This document shows positions 1-8,924 of a DNA stretch of 64,000 nt, piece by piece; the stretch's first letter is position 1, and every line of letters begins with the position of its first letter. Below the pieces are notes generated by a model. The model saw only the letters and a list, made by a program, of their open reading frames with translations, had not been told where the DNA came from and did no database searches. Position numbers and translations under genes: made by a program. This DNA comes from Dysgonomonas mossii DSM 22836 (lineage in GTDB: Bacteria > Bacteroidota > Bacteroidia > Bacteroidales > Dysgonomonadaceae): positions 186,001 through 250,000 of the forward strand of contig NZ_GL892004.1 of assembly GCF_000213575.1 (NCBI RefSeq). The letters are read 5' to 3'.

Positions 1-840
1 CCATTCACTCAAGGCTCTCAGTACCAAAACATAGGAAGTATGGAGAGTAAAGGATGGGAATTTGAAATTGGTGGAGACATTATCCGTACTAAAGATTTCA
101 CATGGAACAGTAATCTCAACCTAGGCCACAACTCGGGTAAGATTCTTACACTTTGGGGTAATAATACATATTACAACGGAAATGGTTTCCCTGCTCCGGG
201 TAGCCCGGGAGATGCAGCACGCATACAAGAAGGTTCTACAATAGGCGCATTCTATCTTTGGAAGTTTGCGGGATTCGACGATGATGGAAAATTCTTACTC
301 TACAACAAAGAAGGAAAAATAATACCGGCATCGGAAAAAACCGAAAACGATAAACAATATATCGGAAATTATACACCTAAGCTCATCCTCGGATGGAGAC
401 ACACCTTGCAGTATAAAAATCTCGACATGGGAATCAGTTTGCGAAGCTGGATCGACTTTGATGTATACAATGCTTTAAACATGTACTTCGGAATTCAGGG
501 ACAGGGAAATACGAATGTATTAAAATCAGCATATGGCGAATTCAACCACATTAAAGGGGAAAAACAAATCTGTGACTACTATCTCGAAGACGGTACATTC
601 TTAAAGATAGATGCTATCACACTCGGGTACACCCTTCCTATGAAGAAATATACGAAACTGATAGACCGCGTACGCATATACGGAACCGTAGGCAATGTTT
701 GCACCATTACCGGCTATAGCGGCATGAACCCCCAAGTGAATATCACAGGATGGGAAGGTGGTACGGAAAAATTCTGGTCAAGAGATGATTTTTACCCTAC
801 AACCCGCACTTATACATTAGGTCTTCAGTTAAATTTCTAA
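1..840 (+). CDS. SusC/RagA-type TonB-dependent outer-membrane transporter, C-terminal fragment
   Basis: The reading frame is open from base 1, so the gene starts outside the window and only about the last 279 residues are seen. The fragment has alternating aromatic strands of an outer-membrane beta-barrel, the segment FLKIDAITLGYTLP typical of late SusC strands, and ends in an aromatic residue (LQLNF), the usual C-terminal signal for barrel insertion. A SusD lipoprotein begins 13 bases downstream, which is the diagnostic SusC-SusD arrangement. Such pairs import glycans or oligosaccharides across the outer membrane. The substrate cannot be read directly, but the downstream oxidoreductase/DUF1080 genes suggest a glycoside. 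The family call is firm, the substrate is inference. Confidence 0.93.
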   Translation, partial: PFTQGSQYQNIGSMESKGWEFEIGGDIIRTKDFTWNSNLNLGHNSGKILTLWGNNTYYNGNGFPAPGSPGDAARIQEGSTIGAFYLWKFAGFDDDGKFLLYNKEGKIIPASEKTENDKQYIGNYTPKLILGWRHTLQYKNLDMGISLRSWIDFDVYNALNMYFGIQGQGNTNVLKSAYGEFNHIKGEKQICDYYLEDGTFLKIDAITLGYTLPMKKYTKLIDRVRIYGTVGNVCTITGYSGMNPQVNITGWEGGTEKFWSRDDFYPTTRTYTLGLQLNF

Positions 841-853
841 ACATACACAAAAG

Positions 854-2566
854 ATGAAAAAATTTAAAATATATAATTCCGTCTTAGTCGGGATTACAAT
901 TTGTCTATTCGCAATTACTTCGTGTAGCGTAGAACCTACATTTTATTCACAGGTAGTGCCTGAGACATTCTATACTTCTCAGGAAGCTGTTTGGGAACGT
1001 TTCAACCGCCCATTTACACATTGGCGCTGGTATATTGCCAACAATGAGCCTCGCTGGATGTTGCAAGAATTAGGTACCGATGAATTTTGCTTGCCTACAC
1101 GTGGTAGCGACTGGTATAATGGAGCCCTGTATCAAAAATTCCATCACCATGAATATACAGAAGACATGGCATTCATAGAAACAGGATGGACTAACTTTGC
1201 TATGGGAGTGGCTCTTGCTTGGGATGCCCTTGAAGATCTGGAAAAAGTAAACTTCGATGCTTTGGGCTTTGCAGAAGGTACACGAGAATCGATGCTAAAT
1301 CAGCAAAAGGCACTTGTAGCATCTTTCTATCTGGATGGTTTGGATTTCTTTGGAGGAGTACCTCTATATACTACTACACAGAGTGAAGTAAAAGGACGCT
1401 CTACAGATAAAGAGACTTTCGATTTTATAGAGAAATTACTCAAAGAGGCAATCCCCAACCTCCCAGTAAAAGAAGAGCTTGGCGGATTGGAAAACGGGAG
1501 TATCAATCGGGCTGCCGGAGCAGCTTTACTGGCTCGCCTTTATTTTAACGCCAAATCATATATCGGCGAAGAAAAGTATTCAGAAGCAGCAACAATCTGC
1601 CAGGATATCATTGACGGAAAATACGGCAAATATAAACTGGATACAGACTGGACAAATATATTCGGATTCGATAACGAAACTAGTCCCGAAATTATTTGGT
1701 CTGTACCAAGCGAGAATGCCAAGCTCGAAACTGACGGTATGTACTGGAGCTATATGGTGCCTTACAACTACAAGAATTATTTAGGAGGACTAGAAGGCTC
1801 AGGCTCTAATAACGGAATTGGACTTATACCAAGCCTCGATCCGACAGGTAAAAAATATTCTTACAAATTGGGTGGAGCTTATGCCAAGTTTAACGATAGC
1901 GATATTCGCAAACAACTATATGTATACGAAGGAGCCGGCAAGTATCGTGGAATGTTTATTGTAGGAGAACTTGTAAATCCTACAAATCCAAGCTGGACAT
2001 GTACAGGGAGCCGTGAATACAGCGGAAAAACACTCGTTGTAAGAGATCAGGTTGCTTATTTTGCAAAAGTTGGATCGGCAGAATATCCGACATTGGAGTC
2101 ATTGCCATCTACAATTGCGACAGCAGAAGAAGCTTCTTGTGTGCGTGTTACTAAACGTAGCCCACGTCCTAATCAGAGCGAGAAAAACCGTAAATTCGAT
2201 CCGGACGTGCCTGTTATTCGCCTTGCCGAAATTTATTATACATTAGCTGAATGCAAAATGCGGGCAGGAGACAAAGATGGCGCAGCCGAATTGATCAATA
2301 GTGTACGCAAACGCTATTTTGTAAATGGCAACGACCCTGACCCTGTAACGGGCTCTAAGCTGGATAAATACCGCATGCTGGATGAATGGCAAGTAGAATT
2401 CCTGGCAGAAGGCAGAAGACGAACCGATTTAGTACGCTGGGATGCCTATGTAACAGAAAATTGGTGGGATCATAAAGCAACTAACAATACAGACCTGAAT
2501 AGATTCCCTATTCACTATAGTCTGATAGGGGCGAACAACTTATTGAAGCAAAATCCCGGATATTAA
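854..2566 (+). CDS. SusD/RagB family surface glycan-binding lipoprotein
   Basis: 570 residues, a normal length for the family. The N-terminus is a lipoprotein signal ending in the lipobox AITSC, so the mature protein starts at Cys24 or close by and is anchored to the outer membrane. The C-terminal region carries family hallmarks: RLAEIYYTLAECKMRAGD followed by a short helix ending in an NSVRKR-like segment, then EWQVEFLAEGRRRTDLVRW. It follows the SusC gene directly and forms the lid/binding partner of that transporter. An inverted repeat follows the stop codon, so this is probably the last gene of its transcript. Confidence 0.95.
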   Translation: MKKFKIYNSVLVGITICLFAITSCSVEPTFYSQVVPETFYTSQEAVWERFNRPFTHWRWYIANNEPRWMLQELGTDEFCLPTRGSDWYNGALYQKFHHHEYTEDMAFIETGWTNFAMGVALAWDALEDLEKVNFDALGFAEGTRESMLNQQKALVASFYLDGLDFFGGVPLYTTTQSEVKGRSTDKETFDFIEKLLKEAIPNLPVKEELGGLENGSINRAAGAALLARLYFNAKSYIGEEKYSEAATICQDIIDGKYGKYKLDTDWTNIFGFDNETSPEIIWSVPSENAKLETDGMYWSYMVPYNYKNYLGGLEGSGSNNGIGLIPSLDPTGKKYSYKLGGAYAKFNDSDIRKQLYVYEGAGKYRGMFIVGELVNPTNPSWTCTGSREYSGKTLVVRDQVAYFAKVGSAEYPTLESLPSTIATAEEASCVRVTKRSPRPNQSEKNRKFDPDVPVIRLAEIYYTLAECKMRAGDKDGAAELINSVRKRYFVNGNDPDPVTGSKLDKYRMLDEWQVEFLAEGRRRTDLVRWDAYVTENWWDHKATNNTDLNRFPIHYSLIGANNLLKQNPGY

Positions 2567-2576
2567 AAATTAAAAA

Positions 2577-2614
2577 TCTCTGTAGTGCATCCGTCTCTGT
2601 TTGCACTACAGAGA
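2577..2614 (+). terminator. Stem-loop after the SusD gene
   Basis: Perfect 13-base inverted repeat: TCTCTGTAGTGCA at 2577-2589 pairs with TGCACTACAGAGA at 2602-2614 across a 12-base loop. It begins 10 bases after the SusD stop codon. The run that follows is A-rich rather than T-rich, so it may act as a transcript-end stabiliser rather than a classical intrinsic terminator. Confidence 0.6.
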
Positions 2615-2729
2615 AAATAATTGATAAAATGACAACCAAAAGCCCTGAAACTCTCTAAAATTCTTTAATTAGACAGTATTTTAAGAACAAATGAGATATT
2701 TTCATCTAGTTCCTTAAATAATAAATATT

Positions 2730-2737
2730 TACCTTTG
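2730..2737 (+). promoter_or_regulatory. Bacteroidetes -7 promoter box
   Basis: TACCTTTG matches the Bacteroidetes sigma-ABfr -7 consensus TAnnTTTG exactly and lies 22 bases before the start of the next gene. It suggests that the cytosolic Gfo/Idh/MocA gene starts a transcript separate from SusCD. No clear -33 TTTG box is seen. Confidence 0.55.
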
Positions 2738-2759
2738 TCTTTCTATAAATATATTATAT

Positions 2760-3773
2760 ATGGAATCTTTGGAAAATGGCTCATTTAAGGTACGCTTCGG
2801 AGTTATAGGCACAAATTTTATAGTAGACAAAGTTCTGGAAGCAGCGAGACTTGACCATCGTTTCGAACTTGCAGCAATCTATTCCCGTACACAAGAACGT
2901 GCAGATGAATTTGCGAAGAAGCACAACGTTCCCCATACGTTCACTTCTCTTGAAGATATGGTTTCGAGCAATTTGATAGACGCAGTGTATATTGCATCAC
3001 CAAATTCGCTACATGCTTCGCAAAGTATATTGTGTATGCAACATGGCAAGCACGTATTTTGTGAAAAACCATTTGCGTCGAATGCACATGAGGTAAAAGC
3101 CATGATAGCAGCAGCCAAGAAGTACAATGTAACGCTAATGGAAGCGATGAAGCCGACAATGACTCCAAACTTCTCTGTAATAAAAGACAACCTAAAAGAG
3201 ATAGGCACAGTACGTAAATATTTTTCATGCTACTGCCAATACTCCTCTCGGTACGACAAACTAAAAGAAGGTGTTATATTAAATGCTTTCGACCCGTCGT
3301 TATCTAACGGAGCAGTAATGGATCTGGGCGTATATACCATATATCCGATGGTAGTCTTATTCGGGCGACCAAAAAAAATTAGCGCTACAGGCCTTAAACT
3401 GTTTACAGGAGCTGATGGACAAGGAAGTGTTAATTTTGAATATGAAGGCATGGATGCAACAGTCATGTATTCCAAAATAGCAGATTCGAGCCTACCAACA
3501 GAAATACAGGGAGAAGAGGGGACAATAACTGCCGACCGGATAAATATTATAAACAAAGTAACACTAAAAAAACGAGGAGGAGAGGAAACTATAATAAGTA
3601 ACCCCAATCCTACACATGAGTATTATTTTGAAGTTGCAGAATTCATTGATCTAATCCAAAAAAATGAAAAAGAATCTACAATTAATAGTCTTGAAAATTC
3701 ATTAATTACGATAGAAATTATTGATGAAATAAGAAAACAATTGGAGATAATTTATCCTGCAGATAGCATATAA
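2760..3773 (+). CDS. Gfo/Idh/MocA family oxidoreductase, cytosolic
   Basis: 337 residues with an N-terminal Rossmann fold (VRFGVIGTNFIVDKVLEAA, about residues 11-29) and the family signature EKPF near residue 102, whose lysine is the conserved catalytic residue. The C-terminal half is the usual alpha/beta dimerisation and substrate domain. There is no signal peptide, unlike the two related enzymes downstream, so it should act in the cytoplasm on a sugar or sugar-derived diol with NAD(P). It resembles the branch that includes dihydrodiol and deoxysugar dehydrogenases, but the substrate is not determined. A -7 promoter box lies just upstream; about 380 non-coding bases follow. Confidence 0.88.
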   Translation: MESLENGSFKVRFGVIGTNFIVDKVLEAARLDHRFELAAIYSRTQERADEFAKKHNVPHTFTSLEDMVSSNLIDAVYIASPNSLHASQSILCMQHGKHVFCEKPFASNAHEVKAMIAAAKKYNVTLMEAMKPTMTPNFSVIKDNLKEIGTVRKYFSCYCQYSSRYDKLKEGVILNAFDPSLSNGAVMDLGVYTIYPMVVLFGRPKKISATGLKLFTGADGQGSVNFEYEGMDATVMYSKIADSSLPTEIQGEEGTITADRINIINKVTLKKRGGEETIISNPNPTHEYYFEVAEFIDLIQKNEKESTINSLENSLITIEIIDEIRKQLEIIYPADSI

Positions 3774-4153
3774 TATTAAATTGTCACAAATACGCGTTTA
3801 TTTTATTACATTATTTTGAATAAAAAAAGATTTTTGCTCTAAGAGATTTACTATTGTTATACAATTTATTATAAATGCCAACTTTTTTTAACAGTAATGA
3901 GAGATTTACTTATTTAAAATATTCCTAGCTTTATTCCGCATTTTCATTTATTTTTTTAGATTGAATAAATGCTACCGTGATTGCACATTATAGCACTCAT
4001 TAACAAAAACTTAAAGCCGTCTTGTTTGTCTTTGACAAAATAGGCTCATGACAACAAGAAAAATGCTCAGCTTTTTTATAAATTATATGAACAATTAAAC
4101 AATCTATATTTTAACTTTCTTGAAAAAAGACAGAATTTATTATTTACTAACCC
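3774..4153. other. Non-coding gap, AT-rich, with a short direct repeat
   Basis: 380 bases with no convincing ORF in any frame. AGAGATTTACT occurs twice in direct orientation (3842-3852 and 3900-3910). A TAACTTTC sequence at 4112-4119 is one base off the -7 consensus and could be the promoter of the DoxX operon, but that is weak. No riboswitch or RNA fold was recognised. Confidence 0.4.
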
Positions 4154-4648
4154 ATGAATAAACTAACATCTTATTCGCGCCCTCAGACCCTCTGGCTGGT
4201 AATACTCAGATTACTGATTGGCTGGCACTTTTTATACGAAGGTCTTGTAAAACTCTTCAGTTCAAGTTGGACTGCTTATCCTTACCTCATGGATTCACGA
4301 GGATTTCTAGCAGACTTCTTCCACACTATTGCCGAAAACGCAGAATTTCTAGCCTTTTCGAATTATGTTAATATCTACGGATTAACACTTGTCGGACTCG
4401 GACTTATACTTGGTTGCTTTTCGCGTTATGCATCTATCGGAGGTATCGTTTTTCTTAGCCTATACTATTTGTCTCATATACCTTATATAGGGGCAAACTC
4501 TATGATGCCCACCGAAGGCTCTTATCTATGGATAGACAAGAACCTGATAGAGATAGGAGCATTGATGGTATTAATATATTTCCCTACCTCACACATTATC
4601 GGATTTGACCGATATATTTCAAGATTATTAAAACGCAAAACAGCTTAA
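4154..4648 (+). CDS. DoxX family membrane protein
   Basis: 164 residues with four predicted membrane helices and the opening WLVILRLLIGWHFLYEGLVKL, which is typical of DoxX/DoxD-like proteins. Characterised relatives are quinone-linked subunits, for example of thiosulfate:quinone oxidoreductase, or redox-stress membrane partners. The stop is only 5 bases before a Tat-signal Gfo/Idh/MocA gene, so the two are almost certainly co-transcribed. The context suggests a redox role in the glycoside-oxidation locus, such as passing electrons from exported dehydrogenases to the quinone pool. That role is inference; the family assignment is secure. Confidence 0.88.
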   Translation: MNKLTSYSRPQTLWLVILRLLIGWHFLYEGLVKLFSSSWTAYPYLMDSRGFLADFFHTIAENAEFLAFSNYVNIYGLTLVGLGLILGCFSRYASIGGIVFLSLYYLSHIPYIGANSMMPTEGSYLWIDKNLIEIGALMVLIYFPTSHIIGFDRYISRLLKRKTA

Positions 4649-4653
4649 CAAAC

Positions 4654-6348
4654 ATGACATCCGAAGATAAGATAGTTCCAGAGCCAAATAAAGATAAAAA
4701 TCAAGCTCAGTCTAACGACAGTCAACTGCCCGAATCACAAGGCAGGCGAGAAGCATTGAAGGCATTAGCAACGGTTCCTGTATTGGGAGCTTTAGCCTAT
4801 GGTGTTTATAAGAAGCAAAAATATGATAAGACGATGCACGATGTGAGCGACGTCTTTAAATTAAGTAAAGAAACAGCAACTATCCCCGAACTACAGCCAA
4901 ACGGAAAACAGATTCGATTAGGGATTATCGGTTGCGGCATCAGAGGAAAACAATTGTTAAGAGCTGCTGGATTTGCAACCCCAGATTCTCTCCAAAAGCT
5001 AATTGACTCTTCAAAAAAAGACAAAAAGGATAGTAGATATCAACTATTTAGAGAACAAGAAAACCTCAATATCGCATTAACAGGCGTGTGCGACATATTC
5101 GATACATTTGCCGAAGAAGGTATTGCAGCCGGATCGAATATAAACAGGGAAGGTGTAGGCGGTAAGCTGGGACCTGCTCCAAAACGATATCGCCACTATC
5201 AGGAAATGCTTGCAGCCGACGACATCGACGCTGTTATTATTGCAACACCCGATCACTGGCACAGTACAATGGCTATGGATGCAGCAAAAGCAGGAAAACA
5301 TGTGTATGTAGAAAAACCGCTTTCGTGGACTGTACCCGAAACGTACATGATAAGAGAGGTTATTAAACAGACCGGCGTAGTTTTTCAGCTAGGGCATCAA
5401 GGCAGACAGGTAGACAGCTATCATAAAGCTAAAGAAATATTAGACAAAGGATTGCTCGGTCATGTTTCGCTTATTGAAGTTTGTACAAATCGTAATGATC
5501 CTAACGGAGCTTGGGTTTATGATATTCATCCTACAGCAAACCCACAGACAGTAGACTGGAAACAATTTGAGGGTGATCCTGAAAGAGTAAAAGAATATAT
5601 GGACTATATGACAGCGCATAATCTTGCCAAATATGTAGGTCCGGATGCTAGAGATAAGTTTAGCCTCGAACGTTTCTTCCGTTGGCGTTGCTGGTGGGAT
5701 TACAGTACAGGGCTGAGTGGAGACTTGCTTACACACGAGTACGATGCTGTAAACCAATTGATGGGCGTGGGCATTCCTCATTCTGCAACATCTTCGGGTG
5801 GTGTTTATTTCTTCAAAGATGGAAGAACCGTTCCGGACGTACTGCAAACAACATTCGAATTCCCTGACAAAGATATGACAATGCTATATAGTGCAACATT
5901 AGCCAGCAACCGCAACAGGGGGAAAGTAATCATGGGACACGATGCATCGATGGAAGTTGGGGATACACTAACCGTTAAAGTAGATAGCGGATCGACAAGA
6001 TACAAGGAGAAAATCGAGAAAGGAATCATCAAACCCGATGTACCTTTCTATACATACGTTCCGGGTAAAAGCAATGTAGACGCAGTAACTTCTGCCACCG
6101 AGTTGTATTTTGCTCAACGTGGTCTGCTATATTCGTATCTGGGAGGAAAGCGGTATGATACAACATTCCTTCATATCAGAGAATGGTTGGAGTGCATCCG
6201 CGACAACAGTAAGAAAACTTCTTGTGGTATCGATGCGGCGTTCGACGAAGCCATTACAGCACACATGGGAACTCGTGCATATCTGGAGGGTCGTACAATG
6301 TATTGGGATAAAGACAAAGAAGAAATAGTAAGAGGCGAAATAAATTAA
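4654..6348 (+). CDS. Gfo/Idh/MocA family oxidoreductase with twin-arginine signal/anchor
   Basis: 564 residues. A hydrophilic leader of about 30 residues precedes a twin-arginine motif (GRREALK, Arg31-Arg32) and the hydrophobic stretch ATVPVLGALAYGVY, then lysines. This suggests Tat export and perhaps membrane anchoring, because no clear signal-peptidase site is seen. The Rossmann domain (IRLGIIGCGIRGKQLL) follows, then DAVIIATPDHWHSTMAMDAA and the catalytic EKP signature (VEKPLSW). Large inserts make it longer than cytosolic relatives. Related exported enzymes in Bacteroidetes oxidise the C3 hydroxyl of glucosides. It lies 5 bases after doxX and upstream of a second exported paralogue. Confidence 0.9.
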   Translation: MTSEDKIVPEPNKDKNQAQSNDSQLPESQGRREALKALATVPVLGALAYGVYKKQKYDKTMHDVSDVFKLSKETATIPELQPNGKQIRLGIIGCGIRGKQLLRAAGFATPDSLQKLIDSSKKDKKDSRYQLFREQENLNIALTGVCDIFDTFAEEGIAAGSNINREGVGGKLGPAPKRYRHYQEMLAADDIDAVIIATPDHWHSTMAMDAAKAGKHVYVEKPLSWTVPETYMIREVIKQTGVVFQLGHQGRQVDSYHKAKEILDKGLLGHVSLIEVCTNRNDPNGAWVYDIHPTANPQTVDWKQFEGDPERVKEYMDYMTAHNLAKYVGPDARDKFSLERFFRWRCWWDYSTGLSGDLLTHEYDAVNQLMGVGIPHSATSSGGVYFFKDGRTVPDVLQTTFEFPDKDMTMLYSATLASNRNRGKVIMGHDASMEVGDTLTVKVDSGSTRYKEKIEKGIIKPDVPFYTYVPGKSNVDAVTSATELYFAQRGLLYSYLGGKRYDTTFLHIREWLECIRDNSKKTSCGIDAAFDEAITAHMGTRAYLEGRTMYWDKDKEEIVRGEIN

Positions 6349-6434
6349 TATATTTACATATTTAGTAGTGAAAAGTGAAAACTAAAATATACCATTAAAT
6401 CTAAAAACAATATTAACCAAAAAACAAAAAAATT

Positions 6435-7910
6435 ATGGCATCAGACATTTCGAGAAGAAAGTTCCTCTCAACAGGAGCAAAAGCCGCTATTGGACTGACG
6501 ATCATCCCAAGCACTGTATTGGGGAAAAACTTTGGGCATGTAGCTCCGAGTGACAAATTGAATATTGCTGCTGTTGGTATTGGCGGCATGGGACATGCTA
6601 ACATCAAAGCTGTGGAAGCTACAGAAAACATAGTAGGACTATGTGACGTAGACTGGAAATATGCTAAAGGCGTATTTGAAAGATTCCCAAATGCAAAAAA
6701 ATATTGGGACTTCCGTAAGATGTACGACGAAATGGGTAAATCCATTGATGCGGTAATAGTAGCAACAGCAGACCATACACATGCTATCGTCTCTGCCGAT
6801 GCAATGACAATGGGCAAACATGTATACTGTCAAAAACCGCTTACTCATACAGTTTATGAATCACGCTTGTTAACTAAGCTTGCTAAAAAACATAAAGTCG
6901 CTACTCAAATGGGTAACCAAGGCTCATCGGGAGAAGGCGTTAACCTGGTTTGCGAATGGATTGCAAATGGCGAGATAGGTGAAGTAACAAAAGTTGAATG
7001 TGCTACTGACCGTCCTATTTGGCCACAAGGACTGAATGCTCCTGAAAAAGTAGATAAAATACCAAGCACCCTAAATTGGGATTTATTTTCAGGCCCTGCA
7101 AAAGTGCGCCCTTATAATGCTCTATATACTCCTTGGAACTGGCGTGGCTGGTGGGATTATGGTACAGGTGCATTAGGCGATATGGCTTGCCACATCATGC
7201 ATCCGGTATTCAAAGGCTTGAATTTGGGCTACCCTACTAAAGTACAAGGTTCATCTACCCTGCTGTTGCAAGATTGCGCACCACAGGCACAACACGTTAA
7301 ATTGACATTTCCTGCTCGCGATAATATGCCGAAAGTGGGTATGCCTGAAGTGGAAGTACATTGGTATGATGGCGGTATGATGCCGGATCGTCCGAAAGGT
7401 TTCCCTCAAGGAAAACAATTAATGGGTGAAGGCGGTGGATTGGTTATCTTCCATGGAACAAAAGATACGCTGATTTGCGGATGCTATGGAGTAAATCCTT
7501 GGTTGTTGTCGGGTCGTGTTCCGAAAGCGCCTAAAACACAACGCCGTGTAGAAACATCTCACGAAATGGATTGGGTACGCGCTTGTAAAGAAGATGCCTC
7601 TAGTCGTGTAATGACTAAATCCGATTTCAGCGAAGCAGGTCCATTCAACGAAATGGTAGTAATGGGAGTATTGGCGATTCGTTTGCAGACCTTGAATAAG
7701 GAATTGTATTGGGATGGAGACAACATGAAGTTCACAAATATCGATCCTAACGAACAGATTAAGATATTAGTTAAGGATGACTTCAAGATCGTTGACGGCG
7801 ACCCTAAGTTCAATAAGATCTGGACTGATCCTATCAATGCTCAGGAGTTTGCAAATGAACTGATCAAGCATACATATCGTCAGGGATGGAAGTTGCCTGA
7901 TATGCCATAA
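6435..7910 (+). CDS. Gfo/Idh/MocA family oxidoreductase with Tat signal peptide
   Basis: 491 residues. The N-terminus SRRKFLSTGAKAAIGLTI is a textbook twin-arginine signal (SRRxFL plus hydrophobic core), so the folded, cofactor-loaded enzyme should be exported. The Rossmann domain begins at LNIAAVGIGGMG, followed by DAVIVATADHTHAIVSADAM. The family EKP signature reads QKP here (YCQKPLTH): the catalytic lysine is kept but the preceding glutamate is glutamine. The motif RGWWDYGTGALGDMACHIMH resembles RCWWDYSTGLSGDLLTHEYD of the preceding paralogue and is likely part of the substrate/metal site. It probably works with its neighbours in 3-keto-sugar chemistry. Confidence 0.92.
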   Translation: MASDISRRKFLSTGAKAAIGLTIIPSTVLGKNFGHVAPSDKLNIAAVGIGGMGHANIKAVEATENIVGLCDVDWKYAKGVFERFPNAKKYWDFRKMYDEMGKSIDAVIVATADHTHAIVSADAMTMGKHVYCQKPLTHTVYESRLLTKLAKKHKVATQMGNQGSSGEGVNLVCEWIANGEIGEVTKVECATDRPIWPQGLNAPEKVDKIPSTLNWDLFSGPAKVRPYNALYTPWNWRGWWDYGTGALGDMACHIMHPVFKGLNLGYPTKVQGSSTLLLQDCAPQAQHVKLTFPARDNMPKVGMPEVEVHWYDGGMMPDRPKGFPQGKQLMGEGGGLVIFHGTKDTLICGCYGVNPWLLSGRVPKAPKTQRRVETSHEMDWVRACKEDASSRVMTKSDFSEAGPFNEMVVMGVLAIRLQTLNKELYWDGDNMKFTNIDPNEQIKILVKDDFKIVDGDPKFNKIWTDPINAQEFANELIKHTYRQGWKLPDMP

Positions 7911-7948
7911 CTAAGTAATATTGTTTTAATTTAAAAATCAAAATAAAG

Positions 7949-8836
7949 ATGAAAAAAATTATCTATTCATTAAGCTGTTGCATGATTGCCGGAGCATTTA
8001 TCGCTTGTGGCGGTGGGGCTAAGAATGCTGAGAAAAAAGGGACTGATACTGATTCAACAAAAACAACTGAAGCAATGAAACCTGAATATACTGTATTAGA
8101 CAAACCTCAAGTAGACCTGTCTAAATTCAAAAAAGATAAAGACGGTTATATCGTTATCTTCGATGGCAAAACATTCGACGGATGGCGTGGTTATGGAAAA
8201 GATGCTGTTCCGGGAAAATGGGTTATCGACCAAGGAGCTATCAAATTTAATGGTAGCGGCGGCGGAGAAGCTCAAGAAAAAGACGGTGGCGACATTATCT
8301 TTGCTCACAAATTCAAAAATTTCGAATTGGAACTAGAATGGAAAGTGGCTAAAGGAAGTAACTCCGGTATTTTCTATCTGGCACAAGAAGTTCAAACAAA
8401 AGATCCGAAAACCGGAGAGATGAAAATGGAACCTATCTATATTTCAGCTCCTGAAGCTCAAGTATTAGACAATGCTAATCACCCTGATGCAAAAATGGGT
8501 AAAGACAACAACCGTCAATCAATGTCATTGTATGATATGATTCCTGCTAAACCACAAAACGCTAAACCATTCGGCGAATGGAACAAAGCAAAAGTTATGG
8601 TTTACAAAGGAACTGTAGTTCATGGCCAAAATGGCGAAAACGTAGTTGAATATCACTTATGGACTCCACAATGGACAGAAATGCTTCAAGCAAGCAAATT
8701 CAGCGAAGAAAAATGGCCTTTGGCTTACGAATTGCTGAATAACTGTGGAGGACCTAACAGAGAAGGATATATTGGTCTTCAAGATCATGGTGATGATGTT
8801 TGGTTCCGTAATATCAGAATCAAAATCCTTGACTAA
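7949..8836 (+). CDS. DUF1080 lipoprotein, probable 3-keto-glycoside lyase/hydrolase
   Basis: 295 residues. A lipoprotein signal ends at the lipobox FIAC, followed by GGG and a hydrophilic linker. The DUF1080 concanavalin-like fold follows, with the typical motifs VIFDGKTFDGWRGY, FELELEWKVAKGSNSGIFY and YEVQVLDN-like EAQVLDNANHPDAKMG, and ends in GPNREGYIGLQDHGDDVWFRNIRIK. DUF1080 proteins act on 3-keto-glycosides; in the B. thetaiotaomicron pathway the homologue is a 3-keto-beta-glucoside 1,2-lyase. It sits between the Tat-exported oxidoreductases and the isomerase-like lipoprotein, as in that locus. A stem-loop after the stop may limit read-through to the next gene. Confidence 0.92.
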   Translation: MKKIIYSLSCCMIAGAFIACGGGAKNAEKKGTDTDSTKTTEAMKPEYTVLDKPQVDLSKFKKDKDGYIVIFDGKTFDGWRGYGKDAVPGKWVIDQGAIKFNGSGGGEAQEKDGGDIIFAHKFKNFELELEWKVAKGSNSGIFYLAQEVQTKDPKTGEMKMEPIYISAPEAQVLDNANHPDAKMGKDNNRQSMSLYDMIPAKPQNAKPFGEWNKAKVMVYKGTVVHGQNGENVVEYHLWTPQWTEMLQASKFSEEKWPLAYELLNNCGGPNREGYIGLQDHGDDVWFRNIRIKILD

Positions 8837-8864
8837 TAACTAGTTTTTTCTATTAAAATATCTT

Positions 8865-8906
8865 CCAAATCCTTGAAGGGCTTGCCCCTTCTTGGATTTG
8901 GCTTTT
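8865..8906 (+). terminator. Stem-loop terminator/attenuator after the DUF1080 gene
   Basis: CCAAATCC (8865-8872) pairs with GGATTTGG (8894-8901), and the inner AAGGG (8876-8880) pairs with CCCTT (8886-8890), with two central mismatches. The stem is followed by CTTTTAAAT. It lies between the DUF1080 and isomerase genes of one operon, so it may set a lower level for the downstream gene. Confidence 0.65.
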
Positions 8907-8924
8907 AAATAATCTTACATTATC

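Noticed and set aside
3230-3607. 125-codon minus-strand ORF inside the first Gfo/Idh/MocA gene
   Set aside because: It overlaps a clearly recognised gene and looks like an opposite-strand shadow.
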